64,000 nt of DNA from Aureobasidium sp. EXF-3400 (GCA_024195585.1 SWBL01000230.1:1-64000); one strand, 5' to 3'. Shown: positions 22,769-34,212, numbered from the stretch's first letter. The notes: generated from the sequence alone by a model not told the origin. Program-made: numbers and translations.

Positions 22769-25700
22769 ATGTCGACCATGTCGTTGAACGAGAGGCTCGA
22801 CAAGATCCGGTCGCAGCCCAAGCTGTCGGGTATGCAGCAGGTGAGTAATCCTGTGCCTGAGTGGAGTACAACATCTAATAAGAACTCCAGACGGCTGTCG
22901 TGCTCGGCGCAGTTGAAGATACTCTGCGCTCCCAAAATGCAGAACAAACACCCACCGCCTACTTCGCCGCTCTTCTGTCGCTGTTGGCGCAGTTTGACAT
23001 GGCTAACAAGGACGTCGCCTATGCTGTTGTATACCTCCTCGACCTCGTCACCCCTCACGTTCCCGCACCGCTATTGCGCTCCAAATTCAGTCAGATCCTA
23101 GGCAGTCTCGCCCCCGCCCTCACACACCCGGAAGCAGAGGCCCCCCTGTTGCGCTCGAGTATTGGATGTCTAGAATCTCTGCTGGTCGCACAAGATGCTC
23201 AAGCCTGGGCTCTTCCCGCTTCATCGCTCAGTCCCCGTCGCGCAGTCGCCGGTCTGCTTGGTCTTGCCGCCGACCACCGTCCCAAGGTCCGCAAGCGAGC
23301 TCAGGATGCTCTTACCACCGTACTCAAGAACCCTCCACCAAGCCCTTCGCTCGATCACCCCGCCTCCGATATGGCCGCCGAGACGTCGATGCGCTTGCTT
23401 CAGGATGCTGCTGAGGCCTCCGCAAAGGCCAAGAAGGCAAAGAAGGGAGCAAAGGAACAAGAGAACGATCCTGCTTTGATGCACGCCCTGCAACTCGTCA
23501 AGACAATTGCCACCGCTGCAAACGGATGGCCTTCCCGTAAGATCGATTCGCTGTGTGAGCTTTTGCTTGCCATCTCAAAGTCCAGCCACGAATTCCTCGT
23601 CATGTCCGCTTTCGAGGTCTTTGAGATTATCTTTGCTGGTCTGGCCAACGAGGTTTCTGCTGCAAAGCTTCCCCGTCTGTTAGAAGTCATTGGCGAGCTT
23701 CAACCTTCCCAGAACGATTCGCAACTTCTTCCTCCTTGGATCGCCGTCATCTCGAGAGGATACGATGTTGCCGCTCAACTCGACCCCGAAGAGACTTTCG
23801 CAAAACTGCCCGCTCTTTTCACCCAGGTCTCCGCTTTCCTCACCTCTTCTTCTCACAACATCCGTATCTCTGCCTCGGAGTGTCTCATCTCTTTCCTCAA
23901 CACCTGCGTTCCCGACTCTGTTCTCCTTGAGCCTTCGATCTACGACGAGAAGGTCTTTGAAAACCTAGGAAACCAAGTCAATGATCTTCTCAGCATTAAG
24001 TACCAATCTGCCTGGATGGAGGTCTTTTCAGTCATTGGTGCCATGTTTGACACATTGAAGTGGCGCTCTCAGGGTATTCTCAACACTGCTGTCAAGACTG
24101 TTGGTGATCTTCGTGGAAACGACTCTTTCTCTGGCAAAAAGGAGGCAGATGCTGTTCTCGGAAAGGCCATCACCGCCATGGGACCTGACAATGTTCTCGA
24201 GATTCTACCTCTTAACTTGACCAAGCCTGTTGCTGGACAACCCGGACGCGCCTGGATGCTCCCTATCCTTCGTGACTCTGTTAGAAACACCCGCCTCGCT
24301 CACTTCCGTGCTGAACTTGTCCCTCTCAGTGAGGCTATGTTCCAGCGTGTTCTGAACCACGGAGCTGCTGAAAAGACCATGGAGATCAAGATCTTCGAGA
24401 CCATTGTCCAACAAATCTGGGCCACTCTTCCTGGATACTGTGACCTTCCCCTGGACGTTACCGAGGCCTTCGACCAAACCTTTGCCGAGATGGTTGCCAA
24501 CCTCCTTTACTCACAACCCCAGCTCCGTACCGAGCTTTGCAGAGCTCTTCAAAACATGGTCGAGTCTAACCAGACCGTTATGTCTATTGAGGGCGAAGAA
24601 GACCTTGTCATGCAAGGTAGAGTCTCCAGAACTGACGCACAGAAGAACATTGAGCACCTTTCGGGACTTGCTGGTAACATTCTTGCTGTTCTGTTCAACG
24701 TTTACAGCGAGACTCTGCCCCAATACCGTGGTATCATCCTTCAAGCCATCAACGCCTACCTCAGTATCACTCCTGAGGCAGAGTTGATGGAGACTTTCAC
24801 CCGTGTTGCTTCCATGCTCGAGTCATCTCTTGGTGAGAGCGGTCCTCAAACACAGGCTGATAAGCAGAAGGAGACCAAGGGTCCCAATAAAATGCCTCCC
24901 ATGTCGCACACTCTTATGGATCTGGTCATCACAATCTCCATCTACCTGCCCCGTGACAGCTTTGCTGGACTTTTCAACATGGCTGCTATCATTGTCAACA
25001 ACGACTCCGATCCGCAACTCCAGAAGAAGGCATACAAGCTCATTCCTCGTCTTGCTGAGTCGGAATCTGGTCGCGCAGCTATCCTTGAGCGCAACTCTGA
25101 TCTTCAACAACTCCTTCTCCAGGCTGGTCCCAAGGCTGCTGCACCTTCTCGCCGCGACCGTTTGACTGCCATCTCTCAAATCATCCCCGCTCTTCCCAAG
25201 GAAGACCTCCACTTCATCCCCTCCATCCTCTCCGAAGTCGTCATTAGCGCAAAGGAAGTCAACGAGAAGGCACGCACTGCCGCTTTCGATCTTCTCGTCC
25301 AGATGGGTGAGAAGATGGCCGAAGGTGGCACTGTGCTTAACGCAAAGGTTGCCCACATGCCCGACGATGCCGCTCCTGTAGAAGCCAGTCTGGAAGAGTA
25401 CTTCACCATGGTTTCTGCTGGTCTTGCCGGTTCAACCCCTCACATGATCTCCGCCTCCATCACTGCTCTCGCTCGCCTCCTCTACGATTTCCGCCACACC
25501 CTTTCAGAGCCCGTCATCTTGGATCTCGTTCAAACAATGGATCTCTTCCTCACATCCGCCAACCGTGAAATCGTACGTTCATGTCTTGGTTTTGTCAAGG
25601 TTTGTGTGCTCTCGCTCCCCACAGATCTTATGCGCCCTCGCCTGGCAACGCTCATCCCCAACCTCATGGTCTGGAGTCACGAGCACAAGGCCCACTTCAA

Positions 25701-26763
25701 GCTCAAGGTCAAGCACATCTTCGAACGCATGATCAAGCGTTTCGGCGTGGAAATCGTAGAAAAGCACTGCCCAGAAGAAGACAAGAAACTTATTGCCAAC
25801 ATCCGCAAATCGCGCGACCGCGCAAAGAGAAAGAAGGAAGCCGGCAAGGACGACCCAGACGCCGAAGACGACGACACCACACGCAAAGCCAACAAATTCG
25901 AATCAGAATACGACGAGCAAGTCTACGGTAGCGATGAAGAAGACTCTGGCTCTGATATTTCTGACGATGAAGTGTTGGGTCGTTCAGCAGCTAAAGGTCG
26001 CAAGGCCAAGGCAGCAGGCGGCAACACTTTTATCGTCGAAGATGAAGACGAACCTCTCGATTTGCTCGACCGCAAAGCCCTCGCCAACATCTCCTCCACC
26101 ATCCCCTCTAAATCCCGCTCTGCACCTGCCACACGCAGACCCGCTAAAATGGACCTGGACGGCAAACTGGTCTTCAACGAAGCCGACTCGGATGACGAAG
26201 TCATGGAATTCGACGATGCAGGCAATGCAGCAAGTCTTGAAGATGGCATCAACGCATACGTTGAAGCCATTAAAGGCAGAGATGCAGCTATCCGTGGCAG
26301 AGGCGGTAAACTGAAGTTCAAGAACAAGGGCAACAAGAATGCAGATGATGACGATGAGATGGAAATCGATGTCAAGGAGATCACTGATGCGCGCGCGAAA
26401 CCTCAACGACGAAGCCTTGGCGGCGATCGTGGCTCCTCATCAGGCTTCCGTGGCGGCAGAGGTGGTGGTGGATTCAGAGGTAGAGGAGATTCTCGCGGTG
26501 GAAGAGGAGATTCTCGTGGTGGTAGAGGTGGATCTTCAGGCTCTGGATTCCGTGGTAACTCTGGCTCGGGCTCAGGATTCCGTGGTGGCTCTCGCGGTGG
26601 CTTTGGCGATCGCGACGGCAGAGGTGGTTCTTCTCGCGGCGGCTCTCGTGGTTCCTTTGGTGATCGCAGAGGTGGTGGTCATGGTGGTGTCAACAAGGGA
26701 CGTTTTGCACCCAAGGGACAAGGTCAAAGAGATGAGAACCGCAATAGAGCTAGTAGAGCTTAG
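22769..26763 (+). CDS. RRP12: ribosomal RNA processing protein Rrp12
   Basis: Two exons, 22769-22840 and 22891-26763, with a 50-nt GTGAGT...CCAG intron; 1314 residues. Rrp12 is a HEAT/ARM-repeat protein that escorts pre-40S and pre-60S particles through the nucleolus and nuclear pore with Ran. The body is alpha-helical HEAT-like repeats; the NUC173-type region is at about residues 390-600. The highly charged C-terminal region has KKRK-like clusters, Asp/Glu blocks and a fungal-style Gly/Arg-rich (RGG) tail of about 110 residues (FRGGRGGGGFRGRGDSRGG). RGG tails bind RNA and are often methylated. Length agrees with the family (about 1200-1350). The start MSTMSLNERLDKI is on its own 24-codon exon. 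Confidence 0.92.
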
Positions 26764-27202
26764 GAAGAGCTTGCTGTGTGTTGTTGATGTTTGTTAGCAA
26801 AAAAGTCGCGCATGCTGGGAGATAGGTGTATAGGAGTTTGTTGTTCATAGTCTATTCGATATCATATTGTTTTTTTCTACATATCGAGATGTTAAGCATT
26901 TGTTCGATTTTGTGCTTCTTTTGATACTTTTCGTATCTCACTGGATATATCTCTGTTTTAACAAACTGCTCTGCATTTATACCGGTACCCACAGGTATAA
27001 CACAACTATCAGGAAACCTTGAGAACACGCGGTTTGCGTAACTCACCAGGTTTGACTAAAAGACTACGCAGCCCTATGTCTCCTCGAAACATACATGTTT
27101 TCTATTGAAGCGTCATGCCTTTCGTCGATATTAAACATATTCCTGTCCTGTAGAGTGTTGTAACCTTTAGCACGCATTCTCTCTGTCTAGGATGCATGTA
27201 CT
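26764..27202. other. RRP12 3' flank
   Basis: AT-rich sequence, probably 3'UTR plus spacer; no gene recognised. Confidence 0.4.
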
Positions 27203-27500
27203 CGTGCAGTATTTCCGTACTCCAAATACTCCATCGTTAACAACGAAAAACGGAGAGGAGAGCTACCTCAACATCGACCCGGTTGTCGATCATACACACA
27301 GCGGCAGACGTATGCTTGCAGTGCTGAACTTCTTGTCACAATCGGTGCACTCAAAGTAAGTGTGGAGTGAGTGGTAGTGACGCTTAAGGTGCTCTTTAGG
27401 ACGGGAAGTTTGCATTAGTAGGAAGTTGAGTTTATATACTCGTATCTAGAGCTGAAACTGGGCGTCTGTGAAAGAAAATTATAAGACTGAGTGTGCTTGC
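27203..27500 (-). pseudogene. decayed C2H2 zinc-finger fragment, copy 2 of a dispersed repeat
   Basis: On the minus strand, about 27400-27322 encodes [14 protein letters not shown] then [11 protein letters not shown], the same Msn2/Seb1-type inter-finger segment as the copy at 3225-3570. Here the first-finger histidines survive, but the Asp-Lys-Pro of the linker is deleted (HTYFEC) and finger 2 breaks down after KKFS. Sequence outside the finger also matches copy 1, for example GTGTGTAYGATCG and a CTCGT-containing stretch upstream. The two copies therefore descend from one larger duplicated unit. Non-functional. Confidence 0.7.
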
Positions 27501-27712
27501 AAAACAATTCTAAAGGACTCTTACTCTCACGAACACAGACAGGTGCAATGAGAGGATTGGATGTTGGGTTCTTTTTCTCAAAGAGGTTGATTCGCGGAAA
27601 TCAGTAGATTGGTCTAATATCACATACAACATGCCCTTTCCACCAACGCCATGCACTTTTTGGAAATGAAATCAAAGCTAGAGCCAACCCATTATAAACA
27701 AGTAATTTCGAT

Positions 27713-29261
27713 CTATGAGGCACGCATCTCTTGCTGGCCATCGGTACCAGGAATGTGCTCATCGGTTCTGAAAACAGCCTTCATGGCATCTTCAAGAATG
27801 TCCATGCCTTGGTTGATCTCAGTCTCGGAAATGATAAGCGGAGGGACGAATCTGAGTGTGTTGGTTCCGCAGGTAATGATCAAGAGACCGCGTTCACGGG
27901 CAGCAGTAATCACAGGAGTGGGATCTTGAGACAACTGAACACCAAGCAACAAACCACGTCCACGAACCTCAGTAATGACATCAGAGTACTTGGTCTTGAG
28001 CTGCTCGAAGCGCTTGCGGAAGATCTTTTCCTTCGCAAGGACACCATCTTGGATCTCGGCGCCGGAGAGACGGCCAACGATGTAGTGTGCAAGACGAGAA
28101 CCGAGAGGGTTACCGCCGAAAGTGGTTCCGTGGTCGCCAGTGACGATTTTGCTGGATACGCTCTCGGTGACAATGGTGGCACCGATGGGGAAACCGTTGC
28201 CTAGGGCCTTTGCGGTTGTCAGGACGTCTGGGTGTGCTTCTTTGGGGAGAGCTCCGTGAGCCCACATGGTGCCGGTGCGGCCAAGACCGCATTGGATCTC
28301 GTCGTAGATCAGGATGGCACCGACTTCTGTACAGCGACGGCGGAGTGCAAGGAGGAAGTCGTCGGTTGCAACATTGACACCACCTTCACCCTGGATGGGC
28401 TCAATGATGACACCGCAAGTCTTCTCAGTGACGAGGTCATTGATGGCAGAGATATCGTTGTATGTACCATATCTGAAGCCAGGAACCATGGGACCAAAAG
28501 GCTTCTGGTACTTTGGGTTGGGAGTGGCCGATAGCGAGCCCATGGTGCGGCCATGGAAAGAGTTGTGGAACGAGACAATCTCGTGCTTGTTTCCCGACTC
28601 GTCGGCGGTGCGACCACATTTACGAGCGAACTTGATGGCAGCCTCATTGGCTTCGGAACCAGAGTTGCAGATGAATGCTCGTGCTGCGTCGGCCATGGCA
28701 CCTGATTCGACCGTCTTTTCTACGAGCAGCTTGGACAATGCGCCAGTCCAGGGGTTGTGGTATAGGTTGGAGGTGTGAACGAGGGTTTGCGCCTAGCAGA
28801 GCATCAGTACGGGAGCTTCGTCTTGACCAACGAGGGAAGAACTGACTTGCTGGGCGAGCAGTTTAGACATCTCGGGGTCACAGTGACCCAAGGCATTGAC
28901 GGCGATTCCAGATGTGAAGTCGAGGTATTGTCTGTTTTCCACATCCCACAAGAAGCAACCTTCTCCCTTCTGGAACATGGGCGGAGGGCGGACATAGGTG
29001 GGAACCATGTATGGGGTGGATTGGCCTACGAGACGGCTGGTCTGCGAGTCCGACGCAGGGTCCGGGGTAGCGAGGGATGCTTCCTTCTACTCATTGTCAA
29101 TTCAATCCTTGGAAAACGGTCTCAGCATGATTGCGCACTTGAATGGCATTCTGAAGACCGGCAGGCAGGTTGGATGCCGTCGGCGAGGCATATCCACGGC
29201 GCAAAGCCAATGAAGGCCTGAGCGATGCACTCAATCGCGAAGAGCAAATACGGAAAGACAT
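27713..29261 (-). CDS. ARG8: acetylornithine aminotransferase, mitochondrial
   Basis: Three exons on the minus strand, 29261-29139, 29086-28847 and 28792-27713, with 52- and 54-nt introns; 480 residues. It transfers the amino group from glutamate to N-acetylglutamate semialdehyde in the arginine pathway, using PLP. The N-terminus (MSFRICSSRLSASLRPSLAL) is Arg/Ser-rich and lacks acidic residues, a mitochondrial targeting peptide. Class-III aminotransferase motifs are present: NSGSEANEAAIKFARK, the PLP-contacting YDEIQCGLGRTG, the catalytic lysine in TTAKALGNGFPIGAT, and GTTFGGNPL. A perfect TGAGTCA lies about 90 nt upstream of the ATG. Confidence 0.93.
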
Positions 29262-29349
29262 GACGATGGGGTATAGAAAATCAAAAACAGTAAAGAGAGA
29301 TCAGAGTCAACACTTCAACTTTTCCCCGGCCAGATGGCAATTGCTTCGT

Positions 29350-29356
29350 TGAGTCA
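29350..29356. promoter_or_regulatory. Gcn4/CpcA-type site TGAGTCA upstream of ARG8
   Basis: A perfect palindromic bZIP site 89 nt upstream of the ARG8 ATG. Gcn4/CPC1/CpcA binds TGASTCA to induce amino-acid biosynthesis genes on starvation. The site is seen; its use is inferred from the gene's pathway. Confidence 0.6.
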
Positions 29357-29599
29357 CGAAACTTTTCTTATCAAGGTGCGTCTCGATATGCACCTGATCC
29401 TCCCACTGCATCCGACCTCGGCTCCCGACTTCGCCTAGGCTTCCTCAATTCTTCAACTCTCACGCTTCTCTCATGGAGAATCAAAATGATATCCTCACTA
29501 TAAAGATGCACAATACTCTCAAGAGATAGGAAAGTATCCATTGAGAAGCAGTATCATCCAGGCTCTCTCTAAAGGATTGCGCATTCTAATGGCTATGCG

Positions 29600-30304
29600 C
29601 GTCACAGACTTTTGCACGTGGGAAAGCTATCACCCTCGATCAACTCGACCCTTTGAGAGATCCCGCTTGAAGTGTCATACCGTGCATCTGAATTCCATGG
29701 TATCTGGCTGCAAGAGCTGCGGTGAGTTGACTATTGTTAATATCCCTCGCAACGATGCAGCATATTCCTGCTGGCCAGGGTTTCTCCCACGCCGCATAAT
29801 GACGTAACGCATATCATTGACTACCTGAATGGCAACATGCTTCCAACAATCGTCTTTTCACTCAGATTATACCCATCTAATTTTGAAGGATCTGTCTACC
29901 ATATGATCGAGCATGATAATCTTCGACCAAATCCACCAGCTGTCACAGATACAGGCGACGCCATCAAGATGGCACCTCTTCGAGTGGTGTGATCTAGCAA
30001 TGTGAGTATACCGCCTGGATATTTTGGCAGAGTATGTTGTCAGTTACCCGAGTCGTCTGAGCTCCATATCATCATACCGGATGTTGGCAGTCACTGAGCT
30101 TGGTCTACCAAGAGGATCGAAGTTGAAGTCGAACATTTCCAATGTCTGTCCTCGACAAGATAACAGTGGCAGTCCTATTTAACCTCGTGCGACCTCAGCA
30201 AGGAGGCCGAGAAAATCATTCATGAGGTCCATCGCCTACGAATGATGCCACCGACTCTCCTCTGCCTTCGTGTTTGCGTGAATACCGTTTCAATGCACAA
30301 TGGC
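29600..30304 (+). pseudogene. decayed protein-coding gene with RIP-like stops
   Basis: From about 29745 to 30304 one plus-strand frame reads as protein (segments such as LPTIVFSLRLYPSNFEGSVY and CDLSKEAEKIIHEVHRLRMM). It is broken by three stops, two TGA and one TAA. Each can be explained by a C-to-T change in a CGA or CAA codon, as repeat-induced point mutation or cytosine deamination would cause. Upstream, about 29625-29720 may be an eroded first exon followed by a GTGAGT...GCAG intron-like stretch, also containing TGA stops. The pattern recalls the short F-box-like hypothetical proteins common in these fungi, but no domain is certain. Confidence 0.5.
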
Positions 30305-30354
30305 TGACTAGTCCATATAGCACACCATCATTCATCAAGCATTGCTGCCAGGAT

Positions 30355-31413
30355 ATGCTTACCGCTCAATGGACGCGAAAGCTACCATTTATACAAGAGA
30401 CAGTCCCGGCAGAACTAGCGGCTAGACTCATTCACGCTTTCCTCGACGATTTCCCGGACATTGATTCAGAGCAGTACTTTGTCATAGATTTTTGCTCCGG
30501 AGCAGGAGGTAAGCAAATTCAAAAGTCCTGTGACCCTGAACACTGCTGTGGAGGCATGGTGATGCCGGCTCTCCTCGGACGTATCTTTGATTTGGACATG
30601 ATTGCGCATTCTTACAACCACCTCCATGACACACTCCCGAACATCGAAACATCCCCCAACCCCCAAGTCAAGCTCCAAATCTGACGACCCGCAGGCCCAA
30701 CTCCCCTGATAGAAAAATCCGTCAACACCAGCAGATCCCTCGCAGACCAACAACCTATCCCCTTCCGCCTCTCAGACTTCCACCCAAATCTCGACGCCTG
30801 GATGCCTTTAGCAACCCACTCCGCAAACCTCAGCTTCATACCTCAACCCGTAGATGCTACAGACACAACCCACGCACCTCCTTTGGTCGTGTCCAAAACA
30901 TCCTCATCACCAAATTCCTCTGGCGATCACAAATCTATACATTTGTATAGTCTGTCCTTCCACCATTTCAACGATGCAGATGCAGGAAAGATCATGAAGA
31001 ACACATTGGCTTCCGCTGATGGAGTCTGCATCCTAGAACTCCAGGATAGGAGTTTAGGCACGTTGCTGCTGATGTTGGGAGAGCCTTTTCTGCTGTTTCT
31101 AGTCACAGTATTGTGGTTCCCCTTCCGACCACTGCATCTGTTTTTTACTTATATTTTTCCTGTGTTACCATTTGTGCAGGCTTGGGATGGTGTGGTGAGT
31201 TGTCTGCGTACGCGAAGCTTTGAAGAAACACTGGGTCTAGCGGAACAAGCATTGGGAGACAAGGCTAGAGTGGTTAGTGAGAGAGATACAGGTGTGCTGG
31301 GAGAAAAAGTTGTTGTGGCGGAGTGTGGGGAGTGGAGGTTTGTATGGGTGAGGAGGTTGCATACTTGGCCTTTTGGATATATGAACGCTTTTCTAGCGAG
31401 GAAGAAGGTGTGA
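30355..31413 (+). CDS. fungal membrane-associated methyltransferase-like protein
   Basis: Exons 30355-30508 and 30695-31413 with a 186-nt intron (GTAAGC...CGCAG); 290 residues from the first ATG. The SAM-binding-like loop VIDFCSGAGGPTP spans the splice junction, followed by an acidic strand end (LSDFHPNLDAW). Next come a region ending in LYSLSFHHFND and GVCILELQDRS (methyltransferase-like strand order), and two membrane helices at about 190-235 (LLLMLGEPFLLFLVTVLWF). The C-terminus HTWPFGYMNAFLARKK is typical of an uncharacterised fungal family with this layout. The frame is open upstream of the ATG (TPSFIKHCC), resembling the family N-terminus, so a further 5' exon is likely missing from this model. 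Substrate unknown. Confidence 0.7.
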
Positions 31414-31834
31414 GAAGGATGTTCATGTGCTGCATGGAGATTCAGTGAAGGGAAAGAGGGCTGTGTGGTTGCTCACGGCTCGTATGTTACGCTGGTAGCT
31501 ATAGAAATGCACAATTCTTTTGACAAACAGGAAGTGTCTAAAGAGAGTCGACAGGTCATCGGCTCTCTGTGGCTCTGTTTACCATCCAGAAGGTACTGTG
31601 CATTGTGATGGCTCCAATCTCTGTGAGAGAAGCTTGGGACCCCTGTCCTTGCAAGCAAAACGATAGATAAACATATAAAAATGCACAATGTGTTCCTAAT
31701 TCAGAAGTCGTCCCAAGAGAGCCTGTGTTTCTACAACCTTCTGCTTCACCCTCACTCTTCCTCATTCTCCCCGCGACCCTTCAGTTCATCTAAGGTGACT
31801 TCATGTTCTACCAAGTCCAGTCCTCACATCATCA

Positions 31835-31994
31835 GCCCCCTTTAGTGCAGTGGTTAGCACGTTCCATAAACGATGTCTTGCAAACACAAGCAGAGTAAGG
31901 CATGAGGCCAGCCCGAAAGGGCTGGCGGATTGTCGTCTTTGGGGAGTTTATTGCCTGAAATGGAGAGACGCGAGTTCGATTCTCGCAGGGGGCA
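31835..31994 (+). tRNA. tRNA-like Pol III element 1
   Basis: The 5' GCCCCCT pairs perfectly with AGGGGGC at the 3' end. The D arm has stem GTGC/GCAC around AGTGGTTA and supplies an A box. The T arm has stem GCGAG/CTCGC with loop TTCGATT and supplies a B box. Between D and T arms there are about 110 nt instead of the usual 25, including a perfect 8-bp hairpin with a GAAA loop at 31907-31926. The flanks TTCCA/TGGAG can form an anticodon stem, but no loop with T33 and a readable anticodon is evident. It may be an intron-bearing tRNA gene, a tRNA pseudogene or a SINE head. Confidence 0.45.
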
Positions 31995-32506
31995 GTTTTC
32001 TTTCTTGCTACTGGACTTTTGTCGTAGAAACTCTTGCTGAAGAGGAGGCTAACTAGTTTTGTTGTTCAGGCAGTTGGGAACTGCCGCTCAAGGTCACTCT
32101 ATGCCTTCTCTTCGTATGGATTGGTGATGTAGATTGTATGTTGTTGATTATATTCCACTGATTACCATATTTGCGGCTTCAGAGTCTCTAGTCTAGCTAT
32201 AAGATGCATAGTTCATGTGTGAAGTAAACAAGAAGCATCTTATGAGGGTCATCAAATCATCAATTTTCTGTGGCCGTTGCTGCCACTGGGAAAGTACTAT
32301 GCATTTCCGTCACTTTATTTGATGTGGCAGGAAGATAGTTAATGACGGATAGACCTGTCAAAATGCAAGACGTTTCTGATTCAGAAGTTGTCTTAAAAAA
32401 GCACATGATGGCTGCGGCCCAACAAGAGCAGTCAGTAGTCATATTCCACACAATCAATCCCATTCAGACATTATGTTCTACACAGTTGACTCCTCACCAA
32501 TCTTCA

Positions 32507-32656
32507 GCCCCTTTAGTGCAGTGGTCTAGCACGTTCCGCAAACAATGTCTTGCGAACACAAGCAGAGTATGGTAAACGACCTCTCGGGCGTCACAACCCG
32601 CTATGCGACGGATACTTGAACTGGGTAAGGCGTGAGTTCGATTCTCACAGGGGGCA
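32507..32656 (+). tRNA. tRNA-like Pol III element 2
   Basis: Paralogue of the element at 31835. Acceptor GCCCCTT pairs with AGGGGGC (one G-T), the D stem is GTGC/GCAC with a one-base-longer loop, and the T arm is GTGAG/CTCAC with loop TTCGATT. The changes in both arms of the T stem relative to copy 1 (GCGAG/CTCGC) are compensatory, suggesting the fold was under selection after duplication. The central insert (about 100 nt) is largely unrelated in sequence to copy 1, and no anticodon is readable. Confidence 0.45.
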
Positions 32657-32860
32657 GTGTTCCTTTTTTTGTCTTCATGTGATGTACTAAACACAAGGGA
32701 CTGGTTTTTGGAGGGATGTGAGCATGGTTTTTGGTGGGTCATGGAGTCAGGAGTTGCTACTCAAGGCTACAGTATGGTATGCTCTATACCTTTTTGCTCG
32801 TATAGATTGGGTGATCTTGTATTGCATGTTATTGACTATCTTCAGCTCTCGCCTATAGAC

Positions 32861-33334
32861 TCTCTTCAAGTCACCACGTCTGCAGCTCCAGCAGCTTTAG
32901 TCTGATGGCAGGACGCTGTGTATACCGGCTGTACAGACTCAACGGACTGTAGATGCCATGAATGCGGCATTATATCAGTCATAGGATCGAGCCACAGGCT
33001 GCTGTTTTTCTGCTCTTGCTTTTGAGTGAGGGCAGCATGGGTGGGTGCGAGATTACAGAAAGAGAAAGGTGCGGGTTCGTCGCAATTCAGTGCAGATAAA
33101 GCGGTCAAGAATGTCACAACATCAGTTCGAGAGCGTGGCGTGGAGGAAGGGAAACTGTAAGGTGACAATTCCGAATTTTGGACTTGATTCCTGGAAAGAC
33201 TGTGTTCTTGCGCCTCATCCTTCATCTCCTCATTTAACTTGGATCCTGAAGATCATATAACATCGTGGTCACTCAGCAGCCCTATTCTCGGCTCCATGAC
33301 TACACTGACCCTGATGTTCAAGTAATGCTCCGAC
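32861..33334. other. intergenic
   Basis: No gene recognised between the tRNA-like duplication and the 3' end of the Stc1-domain gene. Confidence 0.4.
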
Positions 33335-34212
33335 TCACATCTCATAATCCTCCTCGTCGTCAAAGACGTTAGCTTCTCCGGGGTCCAGATCGGGAACAGT
33401 GACTGTGCGATGACCCTGATTGCTATCAGCCATGATGTGGAGCGAGCATGGTATGGCATGCATGCTTACCTCCAGAATTCTGACAAAGCCACTGGCTTTA
33501 ACCTCGTGACGAGGAGGAGTGATGGTGCTGACGCTGGCGGTAGTGAAGGTCGAGCGACCACTGGTCGATGTACCAGAAAGTGTGGTACTGGTGGGCAGAT
33601 AAGAGCTATGGGTAGTGGAAGGAACTGGTTCAAAGCCGTTGCTAGGAGCCAAAGAAACACCTTCGCTGCTGGATGCATGAGAGGGGACAACACTACCGCT
33701 CATGGTCTGGATGACGTTAGCAATGTCCTTCAGCCCATGCCGTTGACTTGAACTCACTGCCATGTACTCTTCGTCGGAACCATATTCTTCGTGCTCCTGC
33801 TGTCCAGGGAAGACGTTCTCGATCTCACTGATACACTTGCGACATCTGGCAGTGTCTGGATCGTTTCTCTGACCGGTGGAGAAGTGGTCGATAACACGAA
33901 CTTTGTTACATCCATTGCATCTGAGTTCTGTCTTGGGTACTCCAGTGCAGTTGTTGCAGATAAGTTTGTCGACGATCTTGTTGTCACCCAGTTTAGCGCC
34001 TCTGTTCTTCATCAAGTACATGGCTTCGTTCTGGCGATTCTTGGCGAATGTGGCAAGGGGTCGGAGGCATGAACATCTCTTGCACCAGACTCTGGACAAT
34101 ATCAGTGTGAGCCAGAAGAAGATGATACTGAGTGGTCGTACTTTGGAGGCAGAGAGCGAGCGTTCCTGTAGTCCAGAGGTAGAGAGCGTATGTTTCTGTG
34201 GACCGCGTCCAT
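33335..34212 (-). CDS. Stc1-domain (LIM-like zinc finger) protein
   Basis: Three exons on the minus strand, 34212-34142, 34091-33470 and 33415-33335, with 50- and 54-nt introns; 257 residues. Residues 24-110 form a Cys-rich domain: VWCKRCSCLRP, CNNCT, LRCNGCNKVR, then a GQRNDPDTARCRKCI segment. This spacing and the 'QR..PDTARC..C' signature match the Stc1 domain. S. pombe Stc1 links RNAi (Ago1) to the Clr4 H3K9 methyltransferase complex. The rest is Ser/Thr-rich and ends in an acidic patch. The first exon (MDAVHRNIRS) was found by joining GTACGA...CCAG across a 50-nt intron. Fungal Stc1-domain proteins are diverse, so a heterochromatin role is only inferred. Confidence 0.75.

Larger units (their letters stand above)
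31640..32860. repeat. diverged tandem duplication of about 0.67-kb unit
   Basis: Two successive units share, in the same order, an AAATGCA...TTCAGAAGT block (31679 and 32360), ATGTTCTAC and TCCTCAC-AATC-TCAGCCCC just before each tRNA-like element (31803, 32475), the element itself, and a CGTATRGATTGG block after it (32115, 32800). The offset is about 670-685 bp. A partial third AAATGCACAA block lies near 31504. Much of the intervening sequence has diverged. Confidence 0.6.

Noticed and set aside
26430..26760. GC-rich repetitive sequence resembling a minisatellite
   Set aside because: It is the in-frame RGG tail of RRP12; the repetition reflects the protein.
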